Of a stretch of 64,000 nt of DNA, positions 46,540 to 58,300 are shown in pieces. This DNA is from Hofstenia miamia (Eukaryota > Xenacoelomorpha > Acoela): positions 1,892,710 through 1,956,709 of the forward strand of contig SCFE01000025.1 in assembly GCA_004352715.1 (NCBI GenBank). Direction: 5' to 3'. The position numbers and the translations under genes were made by a program. Positions within the stretch are counted from its first letter, which is position 1. Every line of letters begins with the position of its first letter. Below the pieces are notes generated by a model. The model worked only from the letters and a program-made list of their open reading frames with translations, was not told the DNA's origin and did not search any database.

Positions 46540-47690
46540 TTGGAAAAATGTATTCGGCCACCTGAAAAAATTTTAACAAATGAGCAAATCCAAAAAAGTA
46601 AATTCAAAATAAGATATATAAATTAATAATTGATGCAATACAAGCACTTAGAAAGAAAATTCTAATATTTTGTAGGGTGTCCCTTTGAGCGAATAACAGC
46701 TTCAAGGCTATCAGAGATTGAAGCAAAAGTCTTTCAATAAAGCTGTTGGGAATTGCATAAAATTTTTTCTTTATTGCGCTCCACAGCTCGTCTTCAACGT
46801 GAACAGTATGCTTTCCAATTCGTTGTTTGAACTCTTTCTACATATTTTCTATAATGTTAGAGATTGGCCAGGCCAGTCAACAAGGATAACAACCTCATTA
46901 TGGTGAAGGAAATTTCTCATTTCTTTTGAGGTGTGACATGGAGCACCATCCTGCTGATATATTGATCACTTGTAAGGAGTGGCAAGAGTTCCTTTTCTAG
47001 AATCCGAGCATATTAAGAGCATAGAAGAATGACATTGATGTAAACAATCTTACAAAAGCTATACTTCCATATTGCACACCATACCATTACAGACTTTCCA
47101 CCATAATTCATAGCCCCTGAGTAATTTGAGGCAAGAATATAAACATCTGCCCATTTGGTCTGTTTATCAACATTATTTTCGATGAGTATGGCTCAAATCT
47201 TGATTCATCCGAAAATATAACACTAGACCAATGTTCAGATGAATTGTCTCTCATTAAATTGACCCACCTCACACGGCGTAATTTTTTCTTTGAGGTTAAG
47301 AATGGCTTTCTGGGTGCCGGGTGCCACGAAAGTCCCAATTGAGTACTTCTTCAGGATGTTTCGCACAGTTCTTGTTGTCAAAAGGTGAACATCAGCCCAT
47401 TCCTTGCGAAATTCCTCTGAAGACTTCTTGGGATTTCGCTTTGAAAGAGAGATTTTGGAGGTCTTCTCTGGTCTTCCGGACTTTGGCTTGGGGGCAATGA
47501 TGTTTTCAGTAGTGAACCGTATGATGATATCCCCGACAGTACTTCGAGGTCGCTCTACAAGTCGGGCTGTATTACGTTTACTCATCTCTTCCAAATGTTT
47601 GGAGATAATCAACTCGTGGATGGCAAGAGATAATGAAATTTTTTACCGATTCTTTGATTTGGTCTAAAGTGACCGAATACATTTTTCCAA
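46540..47690 (-). mobile_element. Tc1-like DNA transposon (about 1.15 kb), inactive
   Basis: The left end TTGGAAAAATGTATTCGGCC is inverted at the right (GGACCGAATAC-type, 47670-47690), with about 21 of 23 positions equal. TA stands directly outside the left end (46538-46539). On the right the nearest TA lies a few bases out, so that boundary is approximate. The minus strand encodes a Tc1-type transposase filling most of the element. Length and single-gene content fit the family. Confidence 0.8.
46720..47627 (-). pseudogene. Tc1-like transposase, frameshifted
   Basis: Reading from 47627 downwards: a helix-turn-helix region with NTARLVERPRSTVGDIIIRF, the linker SGRPEKTSKISL, RTVRNILKKYSIGTF and FLTSKKKLRRVRWVN. 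Then come VIFSDESRFE (first catalytic Asp), QQDGAPCHTSKEM (second Asp) and, after WPGQS, the final-Glu block N-I-I-E-N-M. The usual S-P-D-L-N context has lost about seven bases (PDL missing), and the next codon, normally Trp, is TAG. A further frame change separates the N-terminal and catalytic parts near 47330. The enzyme would bind the terminal repeats and move the element to TA sites, but this copy cannot. Confidence 0.8.
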
Positions 47691-47699
47691 GAAAAGATA

Positions 47700-49418
47700 A
47701 ATAACTACAAGCTTTGTAGCATTTCAACTTGAGATTTAAATTAAACAGTGATAATTATGTCTCAACATTGATGAATTCGTCGTTCTGCAAACCCAGATCT
47801 AATTAAAAGATAACTATTACATTTTTGGCGTCCATGTTTATGACAACTCATGGGTGGCAGAATTCTTTTCCAATACTGAATGTTAAAATATACACTTGTT
47901 AAGTGAAATAATATTATAATTACAAAATTCATTTATGTGCTTATAATTTGGTGATGCAACTCTTAAATAACAAGCATGCACTCCATATTTGCAGTTGCTT
48001 AGCTATGAAACTTCATTTTTCTGAATATAGGGTATTATTTAAACTACTAGTGGAATTGTAACAGCACAGTACATAATTTAAATTAAAGCATATTTTTTCA
48101 TTTTGATAAACGTTTTGTATCGGGTGGTGGTTAAATATAATGTAAAATTTTTAATAAATTTTTTCACCAAGGATTGCAAATTTTGATTTTAGACTCATAA
48201 TTTAGATCGAACACATTTTAATGGAAATTTTTTGATGTTTTATTATGCAAACATTGAAATTTTTATTATTTGATTTTCAATTGATAAATCACATTGAATT
48301 TTACACAATATTGTTTATTGAATTTTGAAAGTTTTATTGAAAGTTTTAATACTGCAGTGAGCAAATACTTAGCTATTCTTCTAACAATTGGCTAAGGTTC
48401 ACGTCTCTTAACATTTTTAAACTTTATATTAAAAGTTACATTAAGTATACATCTGTTGAAATAACTTTTCTTTTAATGCTATGATTATGAAATAGGATTT
48501 TATTGGAACTGCATTAATTCATTTGTATGCTTAATGCTTAATTAACAAGTAATGGATATTTGCTATTATTAAATTGCTTCTAAGAGAGTATATGATTCGG
48601 TTAGCCTTTAGGAAAATTAATTGCCGAGGTATTCACATAAATTCAAAAAAATTGAAGAGCAATTTGTTATTTCATTGAAAGTAGCAGATACTTTTAAGAA
48701 CTTATATTTAACTATATTCAATTTCACAAGTAAACATTTCTGCTGAAATATTTATACTTAAAAAGTCAAAAATAAACAAAGCGAAAAGCTTAGAAAGTTC
48801 ATTTATAAATATAAAATAACTGCAATTGATTACCTTTATTATAATAAATATCACCTTTATCTTTATAATCAATTTAAACAAAAACTTTTTAAATGTTTAC
48901 AAAAACAGCAATACAGAGTAAAATTTCTGAAGTGTATTTATACTTTCCTTTGATTAGGAAAACACTTTGCTCAACTTACAGCATAGATCGAGAGAAAAAA
49001 TTGCCATTTTGCTAATTTTACTAAATATGATTAATTATAAAAGTTTTTAGAGGTTTATTTATCCTTAGCTACCAATGATCTGCGCATGGATAACATTAAA
49101 TATCTACAATAAAATCTGATAATTTCAAGTATGAACAGCAACCAATTAAACAATAGCACTTCGAAACATTTACAAATCTTTGAAATTTTTCAAGTAATAC
49201 ATAGACCATATTTTTCAAAGTTTTTCGTAAAACATTCACATAAATTAATTTTAATGTATCGTTTTGGATAGCTAGATAGACAAATTGATTAGGATAATTG
49301 TGTTTGCAAATTAATTTAAGGACAACTGAATATAATTAATTTTAAAAAGCAATGCATCCTTTATTTAACATGTTTCTGATACCACTACCTTTATCAAAAG
49401 TTTCCCACTATAAAATTC

Positions 49419-49421
<3 letters not shown>
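47700..49421. other. AT-rich stretch with no supported gene
   Basis: Nothing recognisable. Confidence 0.5.

Positions 49422-49458
<37 letters not shown>
49422..49458. repeat. (TA)n microsatellite
   Basis: About 16 TA units, then TGTATATATG. Confidence 0.9.
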
Positions 49459-49462
<4 letters not shown>

Positions 49463-49463
<1 letters not shown>

Positions 49464-49740
49464 GCGGCGCAGGATGCGCTCTTTTGCAAATATCTCCAGG
49501 GCGCTGGATACAAAAAATATATATGGTCGTTAGAGACTATGCCAGAGGGTGCTTGATACTATTAAAAAATTTGTTTGAAAAAACTTGAAACTCATACATT
49601 AGAAATTAGACCTTTATTCCAAATGCGCAATGAAAAAATTTTTGGATAAAATTTATTTTTCGGGCTCTCCACCCACAAAGGGCGCTCGATACTATGAAAA
49701 ATTGCGGGCACTGGATGCAAATCCCATTGTATCTAGAGCC
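49463..49740. repeat. Unit with four spaced GGGCGCTGGATAC-like words
   Basis: GGGCGCTGGATAC (49499), GGGTGCTTGATAC (49547), GGGCGCTCGATAC (49680) and GGGCACTGGATGC (49706) all lie in direct orientation. The second and third are followed by the same TATNAAAAA context. The block is bracketed by TA microsatellites. It may be a short mobile repeat, but no ends were defined. Confidence 0.5.
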
Positions 49741-49741
49741 T

Positions 49742-49773
49742 GTATATGTGTATATGTATATATATATATGTGN

Positions 49774-49804
<31 letters not shown>
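49742..49804. repeat. (TA)n/(TG)n microsatellite with one N at 49773
   Basis: A TA run is interrupted by TGTG and by an N. The N probably marks a contig joint. Confidence 0.85.
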
Positions 49805-49806
<2 letters not shown>

Positions 49807-50792
49807 CTTTGGTATATTTGTCAGGTTAAATAAATGATGCGTTTCTTTTCAATTAATACATAAACTCAACAATTGTGAATATAATTAAATTTAGAACTGC
49901 AATATATTTTTAACATCTCGCTACAGTATTAAAATAGAAAATAGTAAAATTGATAATTAGAATGAGAACATCTAAGAGTTAAAGAATCTGCACAGATGTC
50001 ATTTCTTAGTTTAAAATTTACAGGTGTCATGGCGCGCAATATGTTAACTCTATAAAATAATTGGCGAGACTTAAGAGTAGGCTTCTATCACAATTAATTA
50101 GAACTATAACTCATAACAATAATTGTAGTTATTTACTAAATATTTTAAAGCACTTGTTTCAATCAATTTTGAGTGAGACAATAGCTTTAAATAACACTGT
50201 TTTATTATTACTAATTTTTTAAAGCATCAACAAAGCAGCTTCAATATAGCTTTCCAAAAATTTTTGAACCACTTTTGGTTTCTTAAACAGGGTCTATAAA
50301 TTTCTAAGTGAACTTAAGCTTTATTGGGCAAAGAATTTGATCTTAGGCCAAATTATGCCACAATAAATTTCGCTATAGTTGTAGATTATATAAAACCTTT
50401 ATCCAAATTTTACAAATATGTTATCAATATCTATTATTTTGCTTGATATTAGTAAAGATTTTAACTCAATGAGTTTGAATATTGTAATTACTAAATTACA
50501 AGGACAAAGTTTTTTTGCATCTTTTAAGTACCCGAAACAAAAGCTGTAAATTGATCACTTTTAATCAGATTGTGTGCATGAAGGCGTGTAAAATGCAAAC
50601 AAATGCGTTAAGATTGGCAGTTTGTAGAGAACTAGAAACAAACAAATTAGTTAACTCATTTTGGAAATTTTGAGCGTGAAAGTTTGTACAAGTAGCAAAT
50701 TTTGCATTCTAAGTTTTAATTTTTTTAAATTTCACATGCAAACAGATTAACAAACGTTTATTTGCTTAATTGTGGCCAAAACTCAGAATTAA

Positions 50793-50814
50793 ATATATGT
50801 ATATATATATATAG

Positions 50815-50852
<38 letters not shown>

Positions 50853-50866
50853 TTATATACATATAA
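50793..50866. repeat. Compound (TA)n microsatellite
   Basis: TA runs interrupted by GTA, GATA and CATA units. Confidence 0.85.
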
Positions 50867-51317
50867 AGTTTGAGAGATGCTTACACAATTGAAATTAGAG
50901 TAATCAGTAAATTTATCTCTCTATAATCTCTCATTTATTTTACTATAACATTTGTTCAGACGAGAGACCGGTTGTACTACACATTCGTTATTATTCCCCA
51001 TACTGGTTTCGTGCTGTAATAAACAGTTTGTGTCCGTCGCAGTCCAATCACGTGAAAAATTGTAATATATTTGATAGGCTATTATGTGTTCAAAAACTAG
51101 AATATAGTTATTCTGACTTGTGGGTAACTACTATAGCCTATATTTATTAGTAATCAAAAATTTTACTTCTATGTAGGACAAATAAATATTTTTTCGTAAT
51201 TTTTAATGTTTTGCAAGATTTGACAATAGATCTTTCCCCAAAGCCTACTTCACTGGTTTTATTAGTCTTGTGCTTGAAGTTTTATATAATTTCTCAAACA
51301 TAAATTTGATTTCGTCG

Positions 51318-51324
51318 ATATATA

Positions 51325-51356
<32 letters not shown>
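51318..51356. repeat. (TA)n microsatellite
   Basis: Nearly pure TA run with one TTTA interruption. Confidence 0.85.
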
Positions 51357-51358
<2 letters not shown>

Positions 51359-53329
51359 ATGTTTCTATGTTTACAATTGAAATTGTGTCAAGGCACCGTG
51401 CAATGTACATATAGCGATAGTCTGAGTAAAAAATGCATTATGCAAGCATTATTCGATCTTTTAGTGTGCAATAGGAAAAATTACATTGCCTGTATTCTGC
51501 CAGATAAGCTTTCCATTAGTAAGATTGAAGGAAACGTTCAATTCAACGCCTTGAGGTTTTGAAATCGTGTGGAAATTTTTGAAATGTTAGCAAAAGGTTC
51601 GTTCTGCACTTCCCCTTCACCCGAAATGCGAATGACATGGTCAAGAAAAACTTAAAACAATCAGAGAGGTTTGTCCCATATTTTTGATAATGTATTGTCT
51701 ATGCTGTTGCCATCTTTCAGTAAACATACTTAGGGTACATTAGGAGGTGTTTTGTTGATTAATCAAATTTTACAGAACAATAACTGGCATGCTGGGCTGC
51801 AATTTTCACGTATAAATATTCTTATTGAGTTGACTCTAAAATTTGAAATCTTTAATGACTTCATAAATCTAAATTTATAAATCGACATCTTGCTTCTGAT
51901 TTTGGTATTGAAATGAGAATAACTACTACTTGACATTAAGTATTGAATTACTAATTTTCATAAATCTTTGATGTGGTTAATATGATTATCTCTCAAAATT
52001 GAACGTCTAATCTAGAATTAAGTAGACTTTATCTGCAGATTGTTTTTTTGTTTTTTAGTTTGAGAAATAATCAATTTTTATAACGTGAAAGATTACGTTT
52101 GCATCAAGCACTTTTTGATAAGTCTAATTTGTTTGTGCCAACGTTATCTCAATCTCTATGGAAAGTTCATGTTGTCAAAGTCTATTTATAAAATAGCATA
52201 ATCTCATTTGTGCTGCAAATGCGTAGAATTGTGAAATTAAAGTCTTGCTTGATGTCTATTTGCATATTCACAATGATATTAAAATATTTTAATTACAATA
52301 TTTAATGTGAATAAAAAACGGTACAAGAAACTAACATCTCGTCGTACAACTATGTCATGTAAGTGTATTTCTCAAAGGTGGTATTGTTGGATATGATGAT
52401 GAGTGGGGATGACCAAAGAATTTAACAGTTAATGTGTACTGTTCTTTATGTATATTGCACAAGCAAACATTTTTCCAAGAATTTAATTTCTTTGAAGTAT
52501 TTATTAAATTCTTTAATTGAAGCCTGCACTACAAATATTGGTTTCATTAGGTAATTGAACAAGCATGCTTAGAAATTGAATATAGATAAAATGAATTTAT
52601 TCTAAATTCTCAAATTTCGAACAAAATGTGCATTATAAATTTAATGTGGATTTTCCAAGGTCAATATTACTATGCAAACATGTGCCATAAATGCCAGTGT
52701 TAATGCTATAAATGCAATTTGCGTAGTCTTAGATCAAAAAATGCCAATGAAAGAGAAAACAATATATTTAGCATTATAACATCACATGGTATGATCATTT
52801 CATTGAAAATCCTACTTAATTTAGTTATGCCAAGAGTTAGCAGATTTCTAAAGCTAAAAAGTATATTTCTCAATATACTCAGTATACTGGTGAACTTAGA
52901 AAAGCAGTAGTTTTAGATCACCATGGAGCCTCGGCTAAATGATTCTAGAAAAGTATTCTAAAATGTACTTGTTACTATGCCTTTGCAACAACTTATCATT
53001 TTGTTTATTCAATTGATATTTTAACTGCATTTCAAATTTATAAGTAACCACATCTTGGCGCTATTTTCGTGATTTTAATGCAGTTTTCAGGTTGCAATAT
53101 CGGTGATTAGTACATAATTGAAAGATTGCTCCACTTTAACAATTCCTATATGCATACATTTAATAAACAAACTAGTTCTTGCAAGATTGCATACAATCTA
53201 CAAATTTAGATTAATACAATCAGTACAGGATTGGTATTATTATCATTATTATTATCATATTATCATGGTATTTTCTCCATATAACTGTAAAACCATAGTT
53301 AAGGGAATTAATTTAAATTTCAGTGAAAC

Positions 53330-54014
53330 AACACTCCAGAACAATCACATATTTAGGTGTCCAAATAGATAACTCTTTTAATTTTAATGAATTTATAAGC
53401 AGCAAATTGAGAAAAATGAAACAAGGAATCCAATACATCAAAGAATTGAAAAACATTTTGAAGGAACCATTTTTATAAATTCTTTCATTATAAGTCCATG
53501 CTTTTATGCATGTACAATTTTGAATTCCTTTGATATATACCAAAATGAAATAATATATAATAATATAATAGTGTCATATGGACGCTATCCAGCATTGATA
53601 AACTACTAAGTAGAAATTATTAATCAAAGTATAGATTACTAACTACCATAAATTTTTTAGTTTAGTTACCATGTACAAACACGCAAATAAACTAACAGGT
53701 TCTCTAAAATTTATCGAACCTATTGTAAAATATAATTTTCGAATTCAGCTATGCATTGTAGCAATATTCAACCGGTCCAAATATTTTCAAGATTCCTTTG
53801 TGTTAAACACAGCAAGGAAATGGAATAAATTCGATACAGAAATTAGATTGTCAAAAAATATTAACATCTTCAAGAAATCATTAAAACATAACCTCTTAAG
53901 CCACCAGAATATAATAGGTGCTTCTAAAAAAATGCATGCCTGGGAACACTCTTTCTTTGATTGATTAATGCATTTGATGAATAATTTTGTTTTTGTCAGT
54001 TTTTGTAAGTTGTA
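53330..54014 (+). pseudogene. LINE 3' portion ending in a TAC tract
   Basis: The plus strand reads ITYLGVQIDNSFNFNEFISS and KMKQGIQYIKELKNIL (post-palm block). After a decayed stretch it reads, from 53671, an open frame of 97 codons with KLTGSLKFIEP, YNFRIQL and SKYFQDSFVLNTARKWNKFD plus TEIRLSKNINIFKKSL. The pattern R-x-x-x-x-x-x-SF-x-x-x-x-A-x-x-WN-x-L/F-x-x-x-IR-x-S is the usual C-terminal tail of many LINE proteins. The stop is followed by about 50 bp of 3' untranslated sequence and then the TAC tract at 54015. Its 5' part is absent. Confidence 0.75.

Positions 54015-54055
<41 letters not shown>
54015..54055. repeat. (TAC)n tract shared by two converging LINEs
   Basis: About 13 pure TAC units. 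It is the 3' tail of the plus-strand LINE to its left and, read on the minus strand as TAG/GTA, the 3' tail of the LINE to its right. Confidence 0.9.
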
Positions 54056-55345
54056 GGCTTTATTAAACTGTAGATAAGTATACAATAATATAGAATAACA
54101 TAAATATAAAAGCATTATTAATATTTACAAAAATTAAATGATTTTTTGCAGTTACTGCATAAACATAAAAAGAATCGTTTACATCCATTACTTTCATATG
54201 AATTTTCTAAAAATTCATAAAGAATATCGTACATTTTCTTTTTGCTAATTTTTGGATTTCCAAAGAAATCAAAATTGTATTCCCGAATTAAATAATTCCC
54301 AATGCAGCAAATTCTATTAAAGTACCAATGATCACTAGTATTTTTCTTCGTTTTCTTTATAACAAATAGTAGATTTTTAGTTTTTCGATTGTTTTTGAAT
54401 TCAAATGAAACATAGTCTAAAATATTAATTAAATCATATCTTCCATGGATTATATCTATTAATTGATGGACATCCTTCAATTGAAGAAATAATGAAACTG
54501 GTAGGAGTTTATAGTAAATTAAAGCATTTTTGTATGCCATATTACTAATCCATCTTAAACATTTTTTTTGAAATTTTTCAAGTTTGTCTATATCTGTGGA
54601 GTTTGCATACCAAATAGGAGAGGCATAAAATAAACTTGGCATGATAATCGATTTAAATAATTTAAATTTAGTAGAGGATGGTAGACTTGAAGGTAAATTT
54701 CTTCGTAGTTGTAATAATGTTATATTGGATTTTTTAATTCTCTGAAAAATATGATATGACCACAATAAATTATACGATATATTAACTCCTAAATCATTCA
54801 CATGTTTGGAAGTATCAATCTGAAGATTTTCAGTTTCTATTTTATGCGCTATGTATGAAGAATTGATACTCATTAAATGAAACTTGTGGAAGTTAAATTT
54901 CATTTTATTAGTTGCAGCCCATTTTATAATTCTTTCAGTATCAACCACTAATTCTTGAAAGTTATTGTTTGAAATCTTCACATCATCAGCAAAAATGTAG
55001 CAAAGTGATTGACAACAATTTGGTAAGTCATTTATAAAAGCTAAAAATAGTATTGGAGCTAAAATTGATCCCTGTGGAACACCGCTTGTAATAATACAGC
55101 TCTTTGTTACGGTATTACGAAATTTTACCACTTGTCGACGATTTTTCAAGTATGATGCTAATAATTTTAAAAAATTTCCACCAATTTTGAATAATTGGAG
55201 TTTTTCAATAAATTTTCCATGTGGGATTTTATCAAATGCTTTGCTAAAATCCATATATAATGTAGATATGATTTTATTTTCATCAAATTCTTTATAGACA
55301 ATATCTAAGTATGATAATAATTGTGCAACAGTTGATCTTTGTCAT
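54056..55345 (-). mobile_element. LINE copy, 5'-truncated, best preserved reverse transcriptase
   Basis: Minus-strand element with coding region 55341-54118, about 60 bp of 3' untranslated sequence containing AATAAAGCC, and a GTA/TAG tail. The upstream boundary is sharp near 55345, where the reading frame hits a stop and similarity to the family ends. The relic at 1-265 belongs to the same family. Confidence 0.8.
54118..55341 (-). CDS. LINE reverse transcriptase, truncated at the N terminus
   Basis: The frame is open for 379 codons from the first Met (55254), and without a Met it extends upstream to a TGA at 55342. The upstream part reads QRSTVAQLLSYLDIVYKEF. From the Met: MDFSKAFD (residues 1-8, first catalytic Asp), SGVPQGSILAPILF (57-70), FADDVKIS (88-95, catalytic Asp pair), NKMKFNFHK (116-124) and VNDLGVNIS (152-160). 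A thumb and connection region follows with IIMPSLFYASPIWYANS. The C terminus is cysteine- and lysine-rich (SNCKKSFNFCKY). All core catalytic residues are present. The fingers, endonuclease and ORF1 are missing, so it is a 5'-truncated copy, not a working element. The Met is simply internal. Confidence 0.85.
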   Translation of the reverse strand, partial: QRSTVAQLLSYLDIVYKEFDENKIISTLYMDFSKAFDKIPHGKFIEKLQLFKIGGNFLKLLASYLKNRRQVVKFRNTVTKSCIITSGVPQGSILAPILFLAFINDLPNCCQSLCYIFADDVKISNNNFQELVVDTERIIKWAATNKMKFNFHKFHLMSINSSYIAHKIETENLQIDTSKHVNDLGVNISYNLLWSYHIFQRIKKSNITLLQLRRNLPSSLPSSTKFKLFKSIIMPSLFYASPIWYANSTDIDKLEKFQKKCLRWISNMAYKNALIYYKLLPVSLFLQLKDVHQLIDIIHGRYDLINILDYVSFEFKNNRKTKNLLFVIKKTKKNTSDHWYFNRICCIGNYLIREYNFDFFGNPKISKKKMYDILYEFLENSYESNGCKRFFLCLCSNCKKSFNFCKY

Positions 55346-58300
55346 TTAAGTATGAATGAATAAAGAGCTTGTTATCGTTATTATTCTAATAAAGCAATAT
55401 GCATTAGAGGACACTTAATGCATTCGAAACAGATGTCCAACATTGAGCACCTACCCAAATATTCACACAAACATTGATTATATTATTATATATTGTACAT
55501 ATTAATTTGTAGTTAATTATTTGTTTATATTTTATTTTTTGCGCTATAAATTTGCTTTGACTTTTTTTATTAATATTATTACTATTGGTATAACAATTAT
55601 TATTTTGGCTTCTTTGAATTGAATAAGAAAAAGTCTGTGTTGTAATTGTAGCTTGGAAGCTGTTTAGACTGAATGATATGCATTATATTTTATGCTTACA
55701 AGCTAAGTAATTAGCAATTTTATAAATATTACAACTAGGAATCTTTTGTCTTAGACCTAAACTTACTCATCTCTCACTATATTTCCTTAATTTAAAACGA
55801 TAAAACTACGATTCCTGAGTTTGAACACGTTTAACCTCACCAGAACCTAGATGATACATTTTGAGAAAATGAAATACCTGAGGTTGGTTGTTGCCTCCAT
55901 TAATTTTAGGACTCTGGATTCTCGGAACACTAGATATGAAGATAATTTTATGATTATAGTTAGAAGCTCGGGAGTTTTATTGAAAACTAATTAACACTTT
56001 CAGGTAGTTCCGGTACATGAAAAATATTTAGCACAAATGTTGGTTTGGACGTCAATTATGAAAGGGAATTTGACATAAATTCTTTTAAAATGTTTATGTG
56101 GCAACCTATGTTACCTGCCAAACAACTGGATGTAATATTACTACAAAATGGTTGCCTTTATTAAGCATTTATTAGTGTATGCTGCTCTACACTTCATTGT
56201 CATTTTATTGCTAACGAGGAGTGTATAAACTAAGAGTTCCAAGTTGTTCATCTAATTACGAATTTCTTTTATCTAGATGTAAATATTTAATATCACTTTA
56301 AGTAAAATTATTGTTCTTTTTTCCTCATTTAATCACAGCAATTTTAGCCATATTTCTAATGTCCTAGAAACTAGTACATCCGCTATTAGTTTGTAAATAT
56401 AATTAATGAACGTCAAATTTCGAAATAAAGCTACATAGCTCTATTTCTTCAAATTGTCTTACTTAAATCCAAGAAGGTTAGAATTCAGAAATATATATAA
56501 TAAATTTATAAATGCATAAATAATAACTTTAAAAATGTAAATACTAATTTCACAATTGTAAATAATAAAATATCTAATATGTTTCTATGAACTTCAGCTT
56601 CTTCTTAAGGGTTTATATGCCCAAATGTATGTTACTTATCCTATTCTATAAGTTTTCAAAATCATAATCTCATTTTCTACATAATAGGATACACCTGTTT
56701 TAGGTATATTGTTACATAGGTACTTGGTCCTTGCTTTATTACATAACCTAGCTTTTAGAGCAATTCTTCAGTAGGATTAAAATCTGAAGTATATGAAGGG
56801 AAAAAATCAAATCAGCATCATATTGTTACAACATTTGATTCACATGCATTGAATATTTATGCAATATTTATACAAAGTTTCAATTAGAAAAATTTGTGCT
56901 AAAATGTAAGTGGTATATTCTCTATTTATAAATTCACAATATTTAATTCCGATATTTGAATTTCTGCACAACCTCGTAATTTCTACTTCTTATTGGAAGG
57001 TACTTAGCTTAAAGGTGATCTTCATAATAATTAATTGATTCTCTTCCAAAAAATATTATATGAAAAACGTGACAGATTAATGGTAGAATTTCTAACTGAA
57101 TAATTCATGGTGTTCTTCACAAATTCACAGACAAATTAAAGCTCTATTTTGCCAGCTTTACCTTATGTTCACCTAAACTTCTGCTAAAAATTATCCGTAA
57201 AATATCCCTAATTAGTTTAATTTCTAAGGAATATTTTCAAATGATCTATCCTCCATTTTCTTATGAAGATCTTTATATGTTGTTCATCACCATTATCAGC
57301 GATCTTGTAGAGAGCAGCATCACAAAACGACAAAAAAATTTTAAAAAAATTTTTTGACTTGATTAAATATATATTAATAACTTTTGCCAGTGTTTTCTTG
57401 TTGTTTCCTCATTATTGTTGCTAACACGAGTATTTTTAAAGTTATGTGGTTGAGATTGCATAATTTACTAAACATATCATCAAAGTTAGGGGAAATTCTG
57501 GTTGATATTTTTTATGTTAATTCTTGTTAATTCATTAAATACCAAATTTTTTAAAAAAATGAAATATTTAGACAAAACTAACATAATATATTTAAATTGA
57601 AAACCTTGAATCAAATACTATTTCTTTTATAATTCAAGTTCATACTAATGCGAACAGATCTCATTCTTGGAATATTCAATTTCATACTTATAAGCTCAAT
57701 TTTCATTTGCGTGAAACTTAATTTCATATTTACAAAATTCTATTTCATGCTCATTAATATTTAGTGTATGCAATAGAGAAAATAAACAAATAAATAAATT
57801 GCTTGAAACAGAAATTCTAAAAAATAATATTTATTCAATATATTAATTCGTTTTCGTTGGTTCAACCGTAAACAAAGTAAGTATTTATATACAAGTAATG
57901 AAAGAAGTTATTGAAAATTATTTATATATTTTTAAAATATATAGTATTTTATATTTAAATTTAATATTTTTAATACTAAAATTAATATTATATTTGTTAT
58001 AAAATATAAAAGTAAAATATAAAATTATTATATTAACATATAAAATATTGCGTAGCATATTTATTATATAATATGAAAATGTAAGAATATTCTTTTTATT
58101 TTTTATTTATTATTCCTTCATTTTTGAATTAGTATACGAAATTACAAATGCATTAAAGACTTGATTTTTTCTCCCATTTTGAGAATATCCCATCTCCACT
58201 CCGAGTCTATGAAAAAGGCACTATTAAACATGTTAATTTTCAAAATGCTGATTGCATAAATTGAGATCAATAGTAAAATAATTTTTTAAATGATGAAGAG

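Larger units (their letters stand above)
49805..53315. other. AT-rich stretch with microsatellites, no supported gene
   Basis: Compound TA runs at 50793-50866 and 51318-51356. Frames of 60-80 codons show no motif. Confidence 0.5.
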
